Shown here in pieces: positions 37,164-48,141 of a DNA stretch of 64,000 nucleotides (position 1 is the first letter of the stretch; every line of letters starts with the position of its first letter). The stretch covers positions 124,001 through 188,000 of the forward strand of contig NHZP01000035.1 in the NCBI GenBank assembly GCA_003313425.1. Reading direction: 5' to 3'. The translations under genes were made by a program, and so were the position numbers. Below the pieces are notes generated by a model. It did not search any database, was not told the origin of the DNA, and worked only from the letters and a program-made list of their open reading frames with translations. This DNA is from Pseudopyrenochaeta lycopersici (lineage: Eukaryota; Ascomycota; Dothideomycetes; Pleosporales; Pseudopyrenochaetaceae).

Positions 37164-40045
37164 ATGGTCAAGTAAGTCGCCGCCACATCCTCGCGCAGTC
37201 TGCAGACGCACAAGGGCTCTCTGCCCAGCTGTGGAATTGATTGGGCACTATGCTAACCGCCTGCCAGCTTCACGGTCGAGGAGGTACGTACCGCGCACAC
37301 ACGGCACACATCGCACGACGATATTGGCAAGAACGGCAGGATGGACACTAACTGCGCGTCCAGATCCGTGGTCTCATGGACGACCCGAAGAACATTCGGA
37401 ACATGTCCGTCATTGCCCACGGTAAGCGCCCTTGGTGGAGCCCCGCACCATGCACCAGGACAGATGGCTGACGTACCCCACTACAGTCGATCACGGAAAG
37501 TCCACCCTCACCGACTCTCTCGTTCAGCGTGCCGGTATTATCTCTGCCGCCAAGGCTGGCGAGGCCCGTTTCACGGATACTCGAGCCGACGAGCAGGAGC
37601 GTGGTGTCACGATCAAGTCGACGGCCATCTCGCTGTACGCCCAGCTCAAGGACCCCGAGGATCTCAAGGACATCCCCGTCAAGACAGAGAAGAACGACTT
37701 CTTGATCAACTTGATTGACTCGCCTGGTCACGTTGATTTCTCCTCTGAAGTCACTGCTGCCCTCCGTGTCACCGATGGTGCGCTCGTCGTCGTCGACACC
37801 ATTGAAGGTGTCTGTGTCCAGACCGAGACTGTGCTCCGACAGGCGCTCGGTGAGCGTATCAAGCCCGTTGTCATCATCAACAAGGTCGATCGTGCTCTTC
37901 TCGAGCTCCAGCTCACCAAGGAGGATCTCTACCAGAACTTCTCCCGTGTCATCGAGTCCGTCAACGTCGTCATCGCTACCTACTTTGACAAGGCTCTTGG
38001 TGATGTCCAGGTCTACCCCGACAAGGGTACCATTGCCTTCGGTTCCGGTCTCCACGGCTGGGCCTTCACTATCCGCCAGTTCGCCAACCGATACGCCAAG
38101 AAGTTTGGTGTTGACAAGAACAAGATGATGGAGCGTCTTTGGGTAAGCGAACCTCTCTTTAATTGGTAATCCAAGCAAGGCATACTGACAACGACTAGGG
38201 CGACAGCTACTTCAACCCCAAGACCAAGAAGTGGACCAAGGTCGGCACTCATGAGGGTAAGGCCCTCGAGCGTGCCTTCAACCAGTTCATCTTGGACCCC
38301 ATCTTCCGTATCTTCAGCTCGGTCATGAACTTCAAGACCGACGAGATCCCGACTCTGCTCGAGAAGCTTGAGATCAAGCTTTCCAGCGACGAGAAGGATC
38401 TCGAGGGCAAGCAGCTTCTCAAGGTCGTTATGAGGAAGTTCCTTCCCGCTGCCGACGCTCTCCTTGAGATGATGATTCTCCATCTTCCTTCTCCTGTTAC
38501 CGCCCAGAAGTACCGTATGGAGACTCTCTACGAGGGTCCCCACGACGATGTCAACGCCATTGGTATCCGGGACTGCGATGCCAACGGTCCCCTCATGCTG
38601 TACGTCTCCAAGATGGTGCCCACCTCCGATAAGGGTCGTTTCTATGCTTTCGGTCGTGTCTTCTCTGGTACCGTCAAGTCTGGTCTCAAGGTCCGCATCC
38701 AGGGTCCCAACTACGTTCCTGGCAAGAAGGAGGACTTGTTCATCAAGGCCATTCAGCGTACTATCCTCATGATGGGTCGTTTCGTCGAGCCCATCGAGAA
38801 CGTTCCCGCTGGTAACATTCTTGGTCTCGTCGGTGTGGATCAGTTCTTGCTCAAGTCTGGTACCCTCACCACCAACGAGACTGCCCATAACCTCAAGGTC
38901 ATGAAGTTCTCCGTCTCCCCCGTCGTCCAGCGTTCCGTCGAAGTCAAGAACGCCCAGGATCTTCCCAAGCTCGTCGAAGGTCTCAAGCGTCTCTCCAAGT
39001 CGGATCCTTGCGTCCTGACCTACATCTCCGAATCCGGTGAGCACGTTGTTGCCGGTGCCGGTGAGTTGCATTTGGAAATTTGCTTGAAGGACCTCGAGGA
39101 GGACCACGCCGGTGTTCCTCTCCGTATCTCCGATCCTGTCGTGCAGTACCGTGAGACTGTTGCCTCCACTTCCAGCATCACTGCCCTGTCCAAGTCGCCC
39201 AACAAGCACAACCGTCTGTACGTTACCGCACAGCCTTTGGACGAGGAGGTCTCTCTGGCCATCGAGGCTGGCAAGATCGGCCCGCGTGACGATTTCAAGG
39301 CTCGTGCCCGTATTCTGGCCGATGAGCACGGATGGGATGTCACCGACGCCCGTAAGATTTGGTGCTTCGGCCCTGACACCACTGGTGCCAACTTGCTCGT
39401 TGACCAGACCAAGGCCGTCCAGTACCTGAACGAAATCAAGGACTCTGTCGTCTCTGGTTTCCAGTGGGCCACCAAGGAAGGTCCTGTTGCTGAGGAGCCT
39501 ATGCGTTCCATCCGCTTCAACATCATGGATGTCACCCTCCACGCTGATGCCATCCATCGTGGTGGTGGTCAGCTCATTCCCACTGCGCGTCGTGTGCTCT
39601 ACGCCGCTACCCTCCTTGCCGAGCCTGCTCTGCTGGAGCCCGTCTACTTGGTCGAAATCCAGGTTCCCGAGCAGGCTATGGGTGGTATCTACGGTGTACT
39701 CACCCGAAGGAGAGGTCACGTCTTCGAGGAGAACCAGCGTGTTGGTACTCCTCTCTTCAACATCAAGGCCTACCTTCCTGTCAACGAGTCTTTCGGTTTC
39801 ACCGCCGATCTCCGTTCCAACACTGCTGGACAGGCTTTCCCCCAACAAGTCTTCGACCATTGGCAGATTCTCCAAGGTGGCTCGCCACTTGACAATACCA
39901 CCATGGTTGGCAAGATTGTCCACGATATGCGGAAGCGCAAGGGTATCAAGATTGAAGTTCCTGATGTTTCCAACGTAAGTCGAATTCTCATGAAATATGC
40001 ATGTGCACTCGCTAATATGTCTCGCAGTACTACGACAAGCTATAG
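37164..40045 (+). CDS. eEF2: translation elongation factor 2 (eEF2)
   Basis: Six exons (37164-37171, 37268-37283, 37364-37421, 37487-38142, 38199-39974, 40028-40045) give 843 aa. It is the ribosomal translocase GTPase of the cytosol. G1 is AHVDHGKST (26-34), with the switch [14 protein letters not shown] and G3 DSPGH following; NKVD is G4. The diphthamide-modified histidine falls at H699 in DAIHRGGGQ, the same number as in yeast. The protein ends YYDKL. Coding starts with an 8-nt exon and a 16-nt exon, so introns crowd the 5' end. Codons strongly prefer C in third position, as expected for high expression, which also creates a long antisense open frame. Confidence 0.98.
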
Positions 40046-40563
40046 AGGAAAGCTATCAAAAGTGTTAGATTTCCTTTCCGCGCGAACCTGGGGCATCCGA
40101 CAACCATGGGTATGCTCGTGACCGCTGGTCGCTGTATGACACAAACGGCTCCCCTTTGGAGCAACCAGAGCTAGTAAATGTCGGTCCGGGCGGTTATAGC
40201 CCTTGGTTTTTTTTAGTCGGGTTTTGGGGCTTTGGACTCAAGATACGGATGATGACCCTTCTCCTTGCATGTTCTGAGTGTAGTGTAGTTGGAGCAAATC
40301 AAGCTATATTGCACAAATATTTTGTCTGTTGTTCAGGTGATGCTCAATACATGGTTCGTTACACGGTGAATGTGGTGGGGCTATCTTATCAGGTGAAGAC
40401 GAGTGTGGGAGCTTTGGCCCTGTCGCGCTAAAAGCACGCGAACTTATGTCCTTTTGGCTGGAGTCTCCGTACGACCAAAGACGACAAACCGCGGTGCTGG
40501 GCTTTCGGGTACATTCCTTGGATCTGTGCATTCTGGGGAGCGGAAGGTGTCCGCAGCTTCAAA
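40046..40563. other. eEF2 3' region and upstream region of the next gene
   Basis: A 518-bp gap between two codirectional genes. Short frames only; nothing else recognised. Confidence 0.6.
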
Positions 40564-43032
40564 ATGTTGCTTCAAGAGCAGGAGCAGGCTGCTTTCAAGC
40601 TCTGGATTCTCCCAAAACTAGAGACCATGTAAGTGGAAGCTCTCTGCCTTTCTGAGCCGTTATACCATTCCCTACTAACACACCCAGCTCAGACGCCGAC
40701 GCCGCAGTCCTCGCCGACTATGTGATCGCGCTCGTTAGCGCCAACGACGCAGAAGCAAACATCAAGCGGAGCTGTATTGAATCTCTGTCCGACTTCCTGC
40801 AAGATTGTGAGTATCTGCGCATGGTGAAAAGATGCAGCATGTTGGTCGCTCATACGTATAGACACGGAGCCCTTTGTGAACGACGTCCTCAAGGCGCTCA
40901 AAGACAAAAGCTATGTGTGCGCGCCCGCTCCTTCGAAAGAGATAGCACACCCCCAGACAGCGCCTATCCCGTCCATCGTTGGAAACTCAAACTCTGAGTA
41001 CGAATGGCATCCCTTCCACACAACGAGCACGCCGCCAGCTGGCGCGCCAACAGGACCAGCTGCAAGTCGAGCGCCGAATGCCCATCGCTTGCCCGACCGA
41101 CCAACCGGGCCCTCACATTCGTCCAACACACCGCACGATAAAGGCAGTTCTTTGAGGAAGCGCAAACTGGTTGAGCGGGAGACAAGCCCGCCACGAGATG
41201 GTCAAGATGCACACTATGCTCACAGTGGAGATGGGAGCAGGCCGCTGAAGCACACAGCCCGCTGGGGCGGTAGGAACGGTCGGGGTGCAGTTGTTGAATC
41301 GCAGAATGGGCTTCCAGGTTTTGCGTCGATGCCCATTTTCCCCAATTTTGCAAACCTTCCTCCACCTCCACCAGGTGCTCCTCCTTTTGACCCCAACAAC
41401 CCTCTGGCTATCTTTGCCATGATGGCAGCTTTTGGTGCCGGCCTGCCAGGGATGCCTGCATTGCCTTACCCGACACTACAAGGCAGTACGCAGCATCCCC
41501 AGGGCTCCAAAGCGAAGTGTGAAGAATATCATACAAAAGGCTTCTGCGCACGGGGGAGTCTATGCCCTCACGAGCACGGCGACGCAATTGTCATTCCTGC
41601 CGAAGACATACCTGCGTACGATCCGGAACACTCGCACCTCGCCGTTCAGTCTCACAGAGCGAATAGTAAAAGGACTCTGCGTGCTCATAATCGTGGCACC
41701 AAAGGCGGTCGCCCTCGTGCACCCTTCTCTCTTCCTGGGCCCTCATTCGATCCCACCAACACTACACTGGTTGTCGAGCAGATCCCGCAAGATAATTTTA
41801 GCGAGGACCATGTGCGAGACTTCTTTTCAGAGTTCGGCAACATCACTGAGACACAACTACACGCTCACAAACGCCTCGCAGTCGTAAAGTTCGGGGATCG
41901 CGAATCTGCAGACCGGGCGTACAACAGCCCAAGGGCCGTTTTCGGGAACAGATTTGTCAAAGTGTATTGGCACAAGTCTGACTCTGTGTCTACACCATAC
42001 AATAGTATACACGGTGGCTTGGAAATGGGCGAAGCCGAACAGGAGGAAGAGCGGCTGGACCCTGAAGAGATCGCAAAGCGACAAGCTGAAGCACAGAAAG
42101 CTTTTGAGAAGAGGCAGAAAAAAGCGGAAGAGGCAGCGGCCAGGGCCGAGGAAATTGATAGGCTCTTGAAGGAAAAGAATGAAGAGATCAGGGAGATTAA
42201 GCAACAACTCGCAGCACTCGCAGGCGACCAAGCTGGTGATCTTAACGGAATAATGGACGAGGACCTCTCCCAGTCTCTCGCGACTCTGCAAGCCGAAGCT
42301 GAAGACCTCTTCGCCCAGCACGACGGCACAGAGGCACCTAGGGGTGGCGGTCGTGGCGCCTTTCGCGGAGGCTATAGAGGCCGTGGCTATTCAACATTTC
42401 CATCTCGTGGTCGGGGCTACGCATCGTTCAGAGGCACTTATCGTGGCCGCGGCGCGTATGGTGCCCCATTCTTGAATGGTCGAAGCAGCGTGAAAAGATT
42501 AGACAATCGGCCGAGACGTCTTGCCATCGCACAAATCGAGGTCGACTCTCCGCGTGATGAGGCGTTGAGGCAATATCTTATTGTAAGATGGTACTACCAC
42601 TTGACGTGAGACCTTGTAGACTGACTGTCAGCAGAACGTCCCTGACTGTACGAGCATCGAGCGACACCCGGAACAGACAGACACGCTGATTGTCACCTTC
42701 AGGGAGCGTTATCAGGCTGAGATTGTAAGATTGTCTTCCCCGCTCTTCCGTGAAATAGTCTAATGGCTCTTTTCCTATAGTTCCTTGATGAATCCAGCAA
42801 GATTCCTGACGTTGGCAAGCTCGAGCTTGCCTGGATTCCTAATGATGCCTTTGGCGGAATGAAGTCATCAGCAGCCACATCAGCAGTGGACAATGGCAAT
42901 ACCAGCGACGACGACTCTTCTGCCACTGTCGGAGAGCCCGAGAAGCCTATTGGTACTATCGAAACGGAGCAGCAGCGTAGTAGCATGGATGCTGATATGG
43001 ACGTTGCCGATGATGTCGATCAGTGGTTGTAA
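40564..43032 (+). CDS. rmn1: Rmn1/RBM26-27-like RNA-binding protein (PWI-like, CCCH, RRM)
   Basis: Five exons (40564-40628, 40688-40806, 40862-42582, 42635-42724, 42781-43032) give 748 aa. The N-terminal about 75 residues form a PWI-like helical domain (LWILPKLETISDADAAVLADYVIALV). A low-complexity region precedes a CCCH zinc finger spaced C-x8-C-x5-C-x3-H (CEEYHTKGFC), then an RRM (TLVVEQIPQDNF, LAVVKFGDRESADRAY). A Glu/Lys coiled coil (about 390-450), an RGG-type stretch (GRGGYRG-like, about 490-540) and a second short beta domain follow, and the protein ends DDVDQWL. This order matches fungal relatives of RBM26/27, including fission-yeast Rmn1 of the MTREC RNA-decay pathway. Nuclear by inference. 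The exact role here is inferred from family. Confidence 0.87.
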
Positions 43033-43553
43033 GTCTTCACTCCGTACATAGTTCATAGTTTCACATGTCGCTGCCACGGCCTCTGTGTCCTATGCCCTTG
43101 TCGATTCATGTGTATCTTTGTTTATTTTCTTTTCCTGCATAAGCGTGGCGTTTACTCTCAAGGCATGACAGACTATGGTGTCATTATCACATCATGAAGA
43201 GCATCGTCGGCGTTTTGTGGGATTCACGATCAAGTCACAGCTTGGCGAAGTCTATACCCAAATGAAAGATACTACGCTAGTATCTGTCATTAGGTCATAA
43301 GGCCATGAGAAGGAGGAGCAAAGTCCCTGTAACATGCCCGCTAATGGTGAAGACCGCCGACTCGGTATTGAAGACATAAGTGGTGGGTTCGTTCTGCTAC
43401 CTTACAGGACACTGTATGTACCAATAAATCGGTTAACATTCCCAAATGTCACGTACACCGACTCCACTGCGCATTCAACACTCCGGCCGTCTAGGTCGTA
43501 TAATTCACACTTGACATATTTATCAATCTCGCATTTGATGAAGTATATATCAA
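43033..43553. other. 3' region between rmn1 and the first GFA gene
   Basis: A 521-bp gap between convergent genes. A frame at 43334-43597 has no domain character. Confidence 0.6.
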
Positions 43554-44392
43554 TCATTCACCGCCTTTCCACGAAATTGCCGCATCAAACCGTTTAATAT
43601 CTTCCCCTTCAACCCCCTTGAGCCAATTCACACGATCCTTTACAAAAATCTCATAGCGAGGCTTCAGTTTCGTCTCAACGAGGTTGAAGTCGTCCACAGT
43701 GCCGAGACGCAGGACAGAGTAGCCGGGAGCAATTTCGGCAACGCGGTACACTTGATACTGTTATTGACAATTCGGAACGTGGATAAGAGCATTGGGTGGA
43801 TTGGGTGATATTGGTTAGTGTGTTGTGATTTGTTATGGGCCGTCGGGACGTAGAGAAGAGAAAGGAGCACTAACTCAATGACCCACATGTCTGGCAGAAG
43901 AAGTTTGTCATTTTGTGCCCGGACACTGTAGTCTTGGATTGCCCGAATTGCTTAAGATTCGATTGACCACGAATGTGTTTGAGGTACCTGAAAAAATGTG
44001 ACGACATGGGTCAGCGACAAGAAAATCTAGAAACATTCAAGACAGGGGAAAGTTTTCTCCACGCGGTATCGCCTTCTCATACCTATTGTCGACTGTGAAA
44101 TTCGAAGCAAACATAGATGCTGTGATTTTGCGGCAATCGGTGCAGTTGCACACAAACGTCATGGCGAGTCCGGGGCCTTCTGTTGGCTGTGTGTATCACG
44201 TTATCAGCACCGCCCTATGGGCTGTACTTGCGTAGCTATTTCTGGGAGAATGAGGCTTACGAAAGCGAGTTGTACAGCGCCGCAGTAGCATGTTGCTGTT
44301 GCTTCGTTGTCGTTTGTATATCCATCTTGTGTGAGCCCGGCGAGCGGGAAGTAGGGCTCAGATTTGTTGCTGTCGCGGACGGATTCTGACAT
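43554..44392 (-). CDS. GFA (CENP-V/S-glutathione synthase fold) domain protein, copy 1
   Basis: Four exons (44261-44392, 44083-44186, 43875-43987, 43554-43750; introns 74, 95 and 124 nt) give 181 aa. Members are small zinc proteins; some bacterial ones spontaneously or enzymatically condense formaldehyde with glutathione, but most fungal ones have unknown substrates. Zinc-ligand cysteines: C35 and C37 (TCYCGAV), C57-C59-C62 (CNCTDC), C110 and C113 (CQTCG). The start is set by alignment with copies 2 and 3, which begin MSxSxRDS-like; a longer open frame to 44590 is not shared. The third intron uses donor GTTAGT at 43874 and an AAG acceptor at 43751 to recover CGSLMYRV. First of three tandem copies, all on this strand. 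Confidence 0.9.
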
Positions 44393-45193
44393 TGTGGCCG
44401 GGGGAGGAACGAGGTGTGCAGAGATGCCAGAGAGTCTTGTGGATGCTGTGGGGTTTTGAGAATAACCTCTGGTAGGACTTGGTTGTTCTGAGGGCGATAT
44501 TGAAGCAGCCGTCGCCGAGTTTAGATGTGGAATAGCGGTCATATACCCATGAATAGCTTTGTCAACTTTGTTCATATCTTTGAGAGTCATGAATATTGCT
44601 CTAAACGCCTTGTATGCTGAACTCCTGTCGGTAGTGCTCTTCGGTCTATTTTCGGGTTGCTATGGGGTTGGGCAGTGGCCTACAATTGGTACAGGGAAAT
44701 GTTGATTACTTTACATTGGGCACGCGGATCTCACTCCACCATATTCTTCAAGCCGTTCACTCCGCTCCGCAGCGCCCCCTCCACTCCCAGCTCTCGGTTT
44801 GGTTTCAGAGTTTTATTTTCCCGCGTTTGCCTCGGCTGTCAGCTTGCGGAGAAAGGAAGGGCATGCCTTGCACATAACGTGCTTACGTTACATAGGCCGG
44901 GATTTGCGGATTTTAGCTGCTGCGAAGCCAATAAGTTGAGGTTCAAAATTGCACAGAAAGCATGTGCAAATTTCCTATCAAAGATACAACGAACAAACGA
45001 GGCTAGTGACAAATATGTGCTTGCAAAGAGATAGAAATTGACCTCTACTAAGAGATCATCACCGAGGAATTAGAACCTGTGTTCAAGGACACAACATAAG
45101 GCCTGGGCCACCACAAGTAAATGTTTTATTCTCCGAATATATATGCCACAGTCTCTCTTCCAAGTACAATCTCCACTATATCGGCCGCCCTCT
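44393..45193. other. spacer between GFA copies 1 and 2
   Basis: About 0.8 kb holding the promoter of copy 1 and the 3' end of copy 2. The frame at 44657-45034 (+) has no domain character. No further GFA remnant was recognised here. Confidence 0.55.
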
Positions 45194-46054
45194 TCATGAT
45201 GAGAACATACCCTCGAACATCTTCACTTCCTTGCCCGCTACCCCAGTAAACCAAGTCACCCTGTCCTTAACGAACTGCTCGCGCTGTGGTTTGAGTTGCT
45301 TCTCTACGAGATTGAAGTCATCAACAGTACCGTGGCGTAGGATTGAGCATCCAGGAAAGGCAGCACCTACGCGGTACACTAGGAGGTCTTAGTATATGCG
45401 CGGAAAGAATGAGTTGAACGTGCGAGTCATACTGAGTGTCCCGCAGGTTTGACAGAAGTAGTTTGTCATCTTCGAGCCAGATGCGATTGTAGTCTCCTGC
45501 CCAAAGGTCTTGAGGTTCTCTTGCCCGCGAAGGTGTTCCAGGTATCTGATCAGTTGTGTTAATTCAAGTACAACAGGTTATATGCTGATACACTTAGGCT
45601 GAGACAGGATACTTGAGATATGAATGATTATGATATAGTCATTCATTTGGCATATTGCATGGATAGCAAGTGATTTATGAAAAGAGGTGAACATACTTAT
45701 CATCAATGGTGAAGTTCGATGCAAACATCGACGCTGTAATCTTCCTGCAGTCGGTACAGTTGCACACGAAAGTTTCGAGGAGACCGGGCCCTTCAACAGG
45801 CTACTCATTGTTAGCCTTTGATTTCCAGATTACCTGCCTTTGCAAACGCTTGATGTTACTTCATTCCAATACGATGCTGTCTAAAAAGAGTGGAGGGTAT
45901 GCTATAGTAGACTTACAAATGCGAGTTGCACAGCGCCGCAGAAACAGGTGGCTGTCGCTTCGTTCTCCTCTGATTTATAGTATCCATCCTGTGCTAGGCC
46001 TGCGCGGGGGAAGTAGGAAATTGACTTATCGGAGTCACGAACAGAAGCAGACAT
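45194..46054 (-). CDS. GFA domain protein, copy 2
   Basis: Four exons (45917-46054, 45697-45800, 45433-45545, 45194-45378; introns 116, 151 and 54 nt) give 179 aa. Internal exons are 104 and 113 nt, exactly as in copy 1, and intron phases agree, while intron lengths and sequences differ. All zinc ligands are present: CFCGAV, CNCTDC and CQTCG. The C-terminal block YRVGAAFPG, LRHGTVDDFNL, FVKDRVTW mirrors copy 1. It starts MSASVRDSDKS, near-identical to copy 1. Intact by sequence, so probably functional with the same unknown small-molecule, thiol-linked chemistry. Separate promoter; no operon. Confidence 0.9.
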
Positions 46055-46832
46055 GATATGAGAATTGCAAAATGTAGTAAAGTAAGATGGTCAAGCGTTG
46101 TCCGATATAGACTCTGAGGCTAGCTGATGAAGGGAATATTTTAAATATACTTCCAGTGCCCTAGACATATCTTCGACGTCCGTCCTCTATGATTATTTAT
46201 ATCAGAATATCGAGCTGGTACACCTCTGGTGATTTCTTCAACATTCAAAGGGTTCGCGAGCGACGATCATGTCGTCATACCTTACTCAACTCTCCCTCTC
46301 CCGTAGTAACAAGCCGACTCCGCAATCAGATAAGCATCACTGGGAAATACTTTGAGTTCTAACAATGCAATAGGCTGCGTATTTACCCGACAGCCTCGTT
46401 CCAAGAAATCGGGGCAGCCTAGCACACGGTGCGTAACAATCATTCACGTAAGCAGCATTATTCAGCCAATGTTGCTCGCCTTGTTGCGATAGGCTTACAT
46501 GGTGGAGCGTAGATTCTAACTATCTCTTTGTGATTCTATCTCAGGGTAGCACCGGTATATAAATCAATCACACTTCAGTGGATATGCGAGGTTATGCCAG
46601 AGAGCGGCTCCGCTGCGGTTTACCTATCGATTCTTATTGCCAACTTGAAAGTTCAGTTGAAAATATTATCTTATTTCCTGCGCTCTATTCTTTCACTTTC
46701 CCCATATTCGCTCCCACGATTCAACCTTCCTAAATTATCTGGCCCTTCTACAGCCCTCCATACCTCTGCACTTCCTTCTATTCCACTTCATCACCTTGCA
46801 CACTCTCCTCTGCCCTTTGAAACTTCACATCT
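46055..46832. other. spacer between GFA copies 2 and 3
   Basis: About 0.8 kb without a supportable gene. The frame at 46594-46857 (+) is Ser/Leu/Pro-rich and partly opposite the end of copy 3, so a likely shadow. Confidence 0.55.
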
Positions 46833-47530
46833 TCATTCCATGACCTCACTTTTATGAACTCCATCCCCCACCCCACCAAAGCACTGCACGCTATCCTTCA
46901 CAAACTGCTCGCATCTCGGCTTCAGTGTAGTCTCTAGCAACAGCACATCATCCACAGTACCCAACCTCAACACGGCTAATCCCGGATATCCACTTCCTTC
47001 ACGGTACACTATTACATACCAGTCAGCCTGCTCCACCCTAGGCCAGGACTCTGTATTTGAAACAGAGAAAAGAGTAGCACGAACTCAGTGTCCCACAAGT
47101 ATCACAGAAGTGATTCGTCATGGTGTTGCTAGTAGCGATGGTATGGCTCTGTGAGGAGGTTTCGAGGTTCTCCTGTCCGCGTATGTGAGGCAGTGAGGAG
47201 TCAGCGACGACAAAATTGGACGCAAAGGCTGAAGCAGTGATTTTGCGGCAATCGGTGCAGTGATATAAGAATGATTCAAGTAGGCCTTCGCCTGTTATTG
47301 GCTGTGTCATCGTCAACGCGTTGGATTGTTCAAGGTTTCTGATCGAATGGCTGCATGGCCAGAACACAGTTTTCTAAGATGAGAGGTCACGGTAGTCATA
47401 CTTACAAAAGCCAACTACACGGCACCGCAGTAGCACGTCGCTGTTGCTTCACCATCTTTAGACCACCCATCATTCGTAAGTCCGAAAGAGGCATATAAGA
47501 CTGCGATTTGGAAGCGGAGCTGACAGACAT
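46833..47530 (-). pseudogene. decayed GFA domain gene, copy 3
   Basis: Alignable to copies 1 and 2 along its length: first exon 47406-47530, a fused middle exon 47085-47301, last exon 46833-47008. Damage: the first exon is 125 nt, not a multiple of three, with the frame breaking near 47483-47487; restored by eye it would read GLTNDG, GEATATCYCGAV. The glutamine codon after CGAV is TAG (47415-47417). The first zinc cysteine of CNCTDC is replaced (YHCTDC). The middle exon is 217 nt, exactly 104 + 113, so the intron between them was lost cleanly. The remaining donors and acceptors are intact. The rest (FCDTCGTL, YREGSGYPGLAVLRLGTVDD) is still open. Sequencing error could explain single lesions but hardly all. 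Confidence 0.82.
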
Positions 47531-48141
47531 AGTTGCTCAAGGGTTATTCTGGATATTTGATTGGAGGCAAGAATAGGTTCAGAAGATGAGAGATTAAGGA
47601 GACTGATATTCTGACTGTGTCGCTGTTCATTCTACCTGTCGCAAAACAGATCTATATACTCCAAATTTCCAAAACTATTCTTGTTGTTCCCGGCACCAGT
47701 TGGAAGTCGCATCATTTCGTCCGCCATTCCACAATCCATCTTACTTCTGACTCCGCCCACTCCGCTTGTCATCGTCCAAGTACGCTCGATTGACATGCAC
47801 GGAAACGATGTTGCATCGGTGAGTGAGGTTAATCATTGTTTGGTTGCGGAAAAGGCACCTCGGTACCAGAACGAAACGTACGGCGGGTGATTACTATCTA
47901 GATGAGTTGCTTACATTGGCATACGGATTTAATGGCATATACGGGTGGGTTGAGAAGAGAAGCCGAATTCAAATAATTGTGATGGATACAGGAATATGGA
48001 GGGTTAGTCATGCTTAGGTTTGCAAGGAGACCAGTAAGACTCTAGATGCCGTCAGACCGAACGTGGATAAGTTTCGCTACCGTGTCGCGTGTGATATTTT
48101 GTCTATGAATATTTGTCATTCCGTTCCATTCTATTTCTTGT
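47531..48141. other. spacer between GFA copy 3 and the MDR gene
   Basis: About 0.6 kb with no supportable gene; short plus-strand frames at 47681-48017 have no domain character. Confidence 0.55.

Noticed and set aside
37348..38178. 276-aa open frame antisense to the eEF2 5' part
   Set aside because: Same shadow effect from biased codons; crosses eEF2 introns without regard to them.
38013..39923. 636-aa open frame antisense to eEF2
   Set aside because: It mirrors eEF2 codons; strong C-ending codon bias removes stops on the reverse strand. Composition (Leu/Gly/Asp/Val-rich) has no domain.
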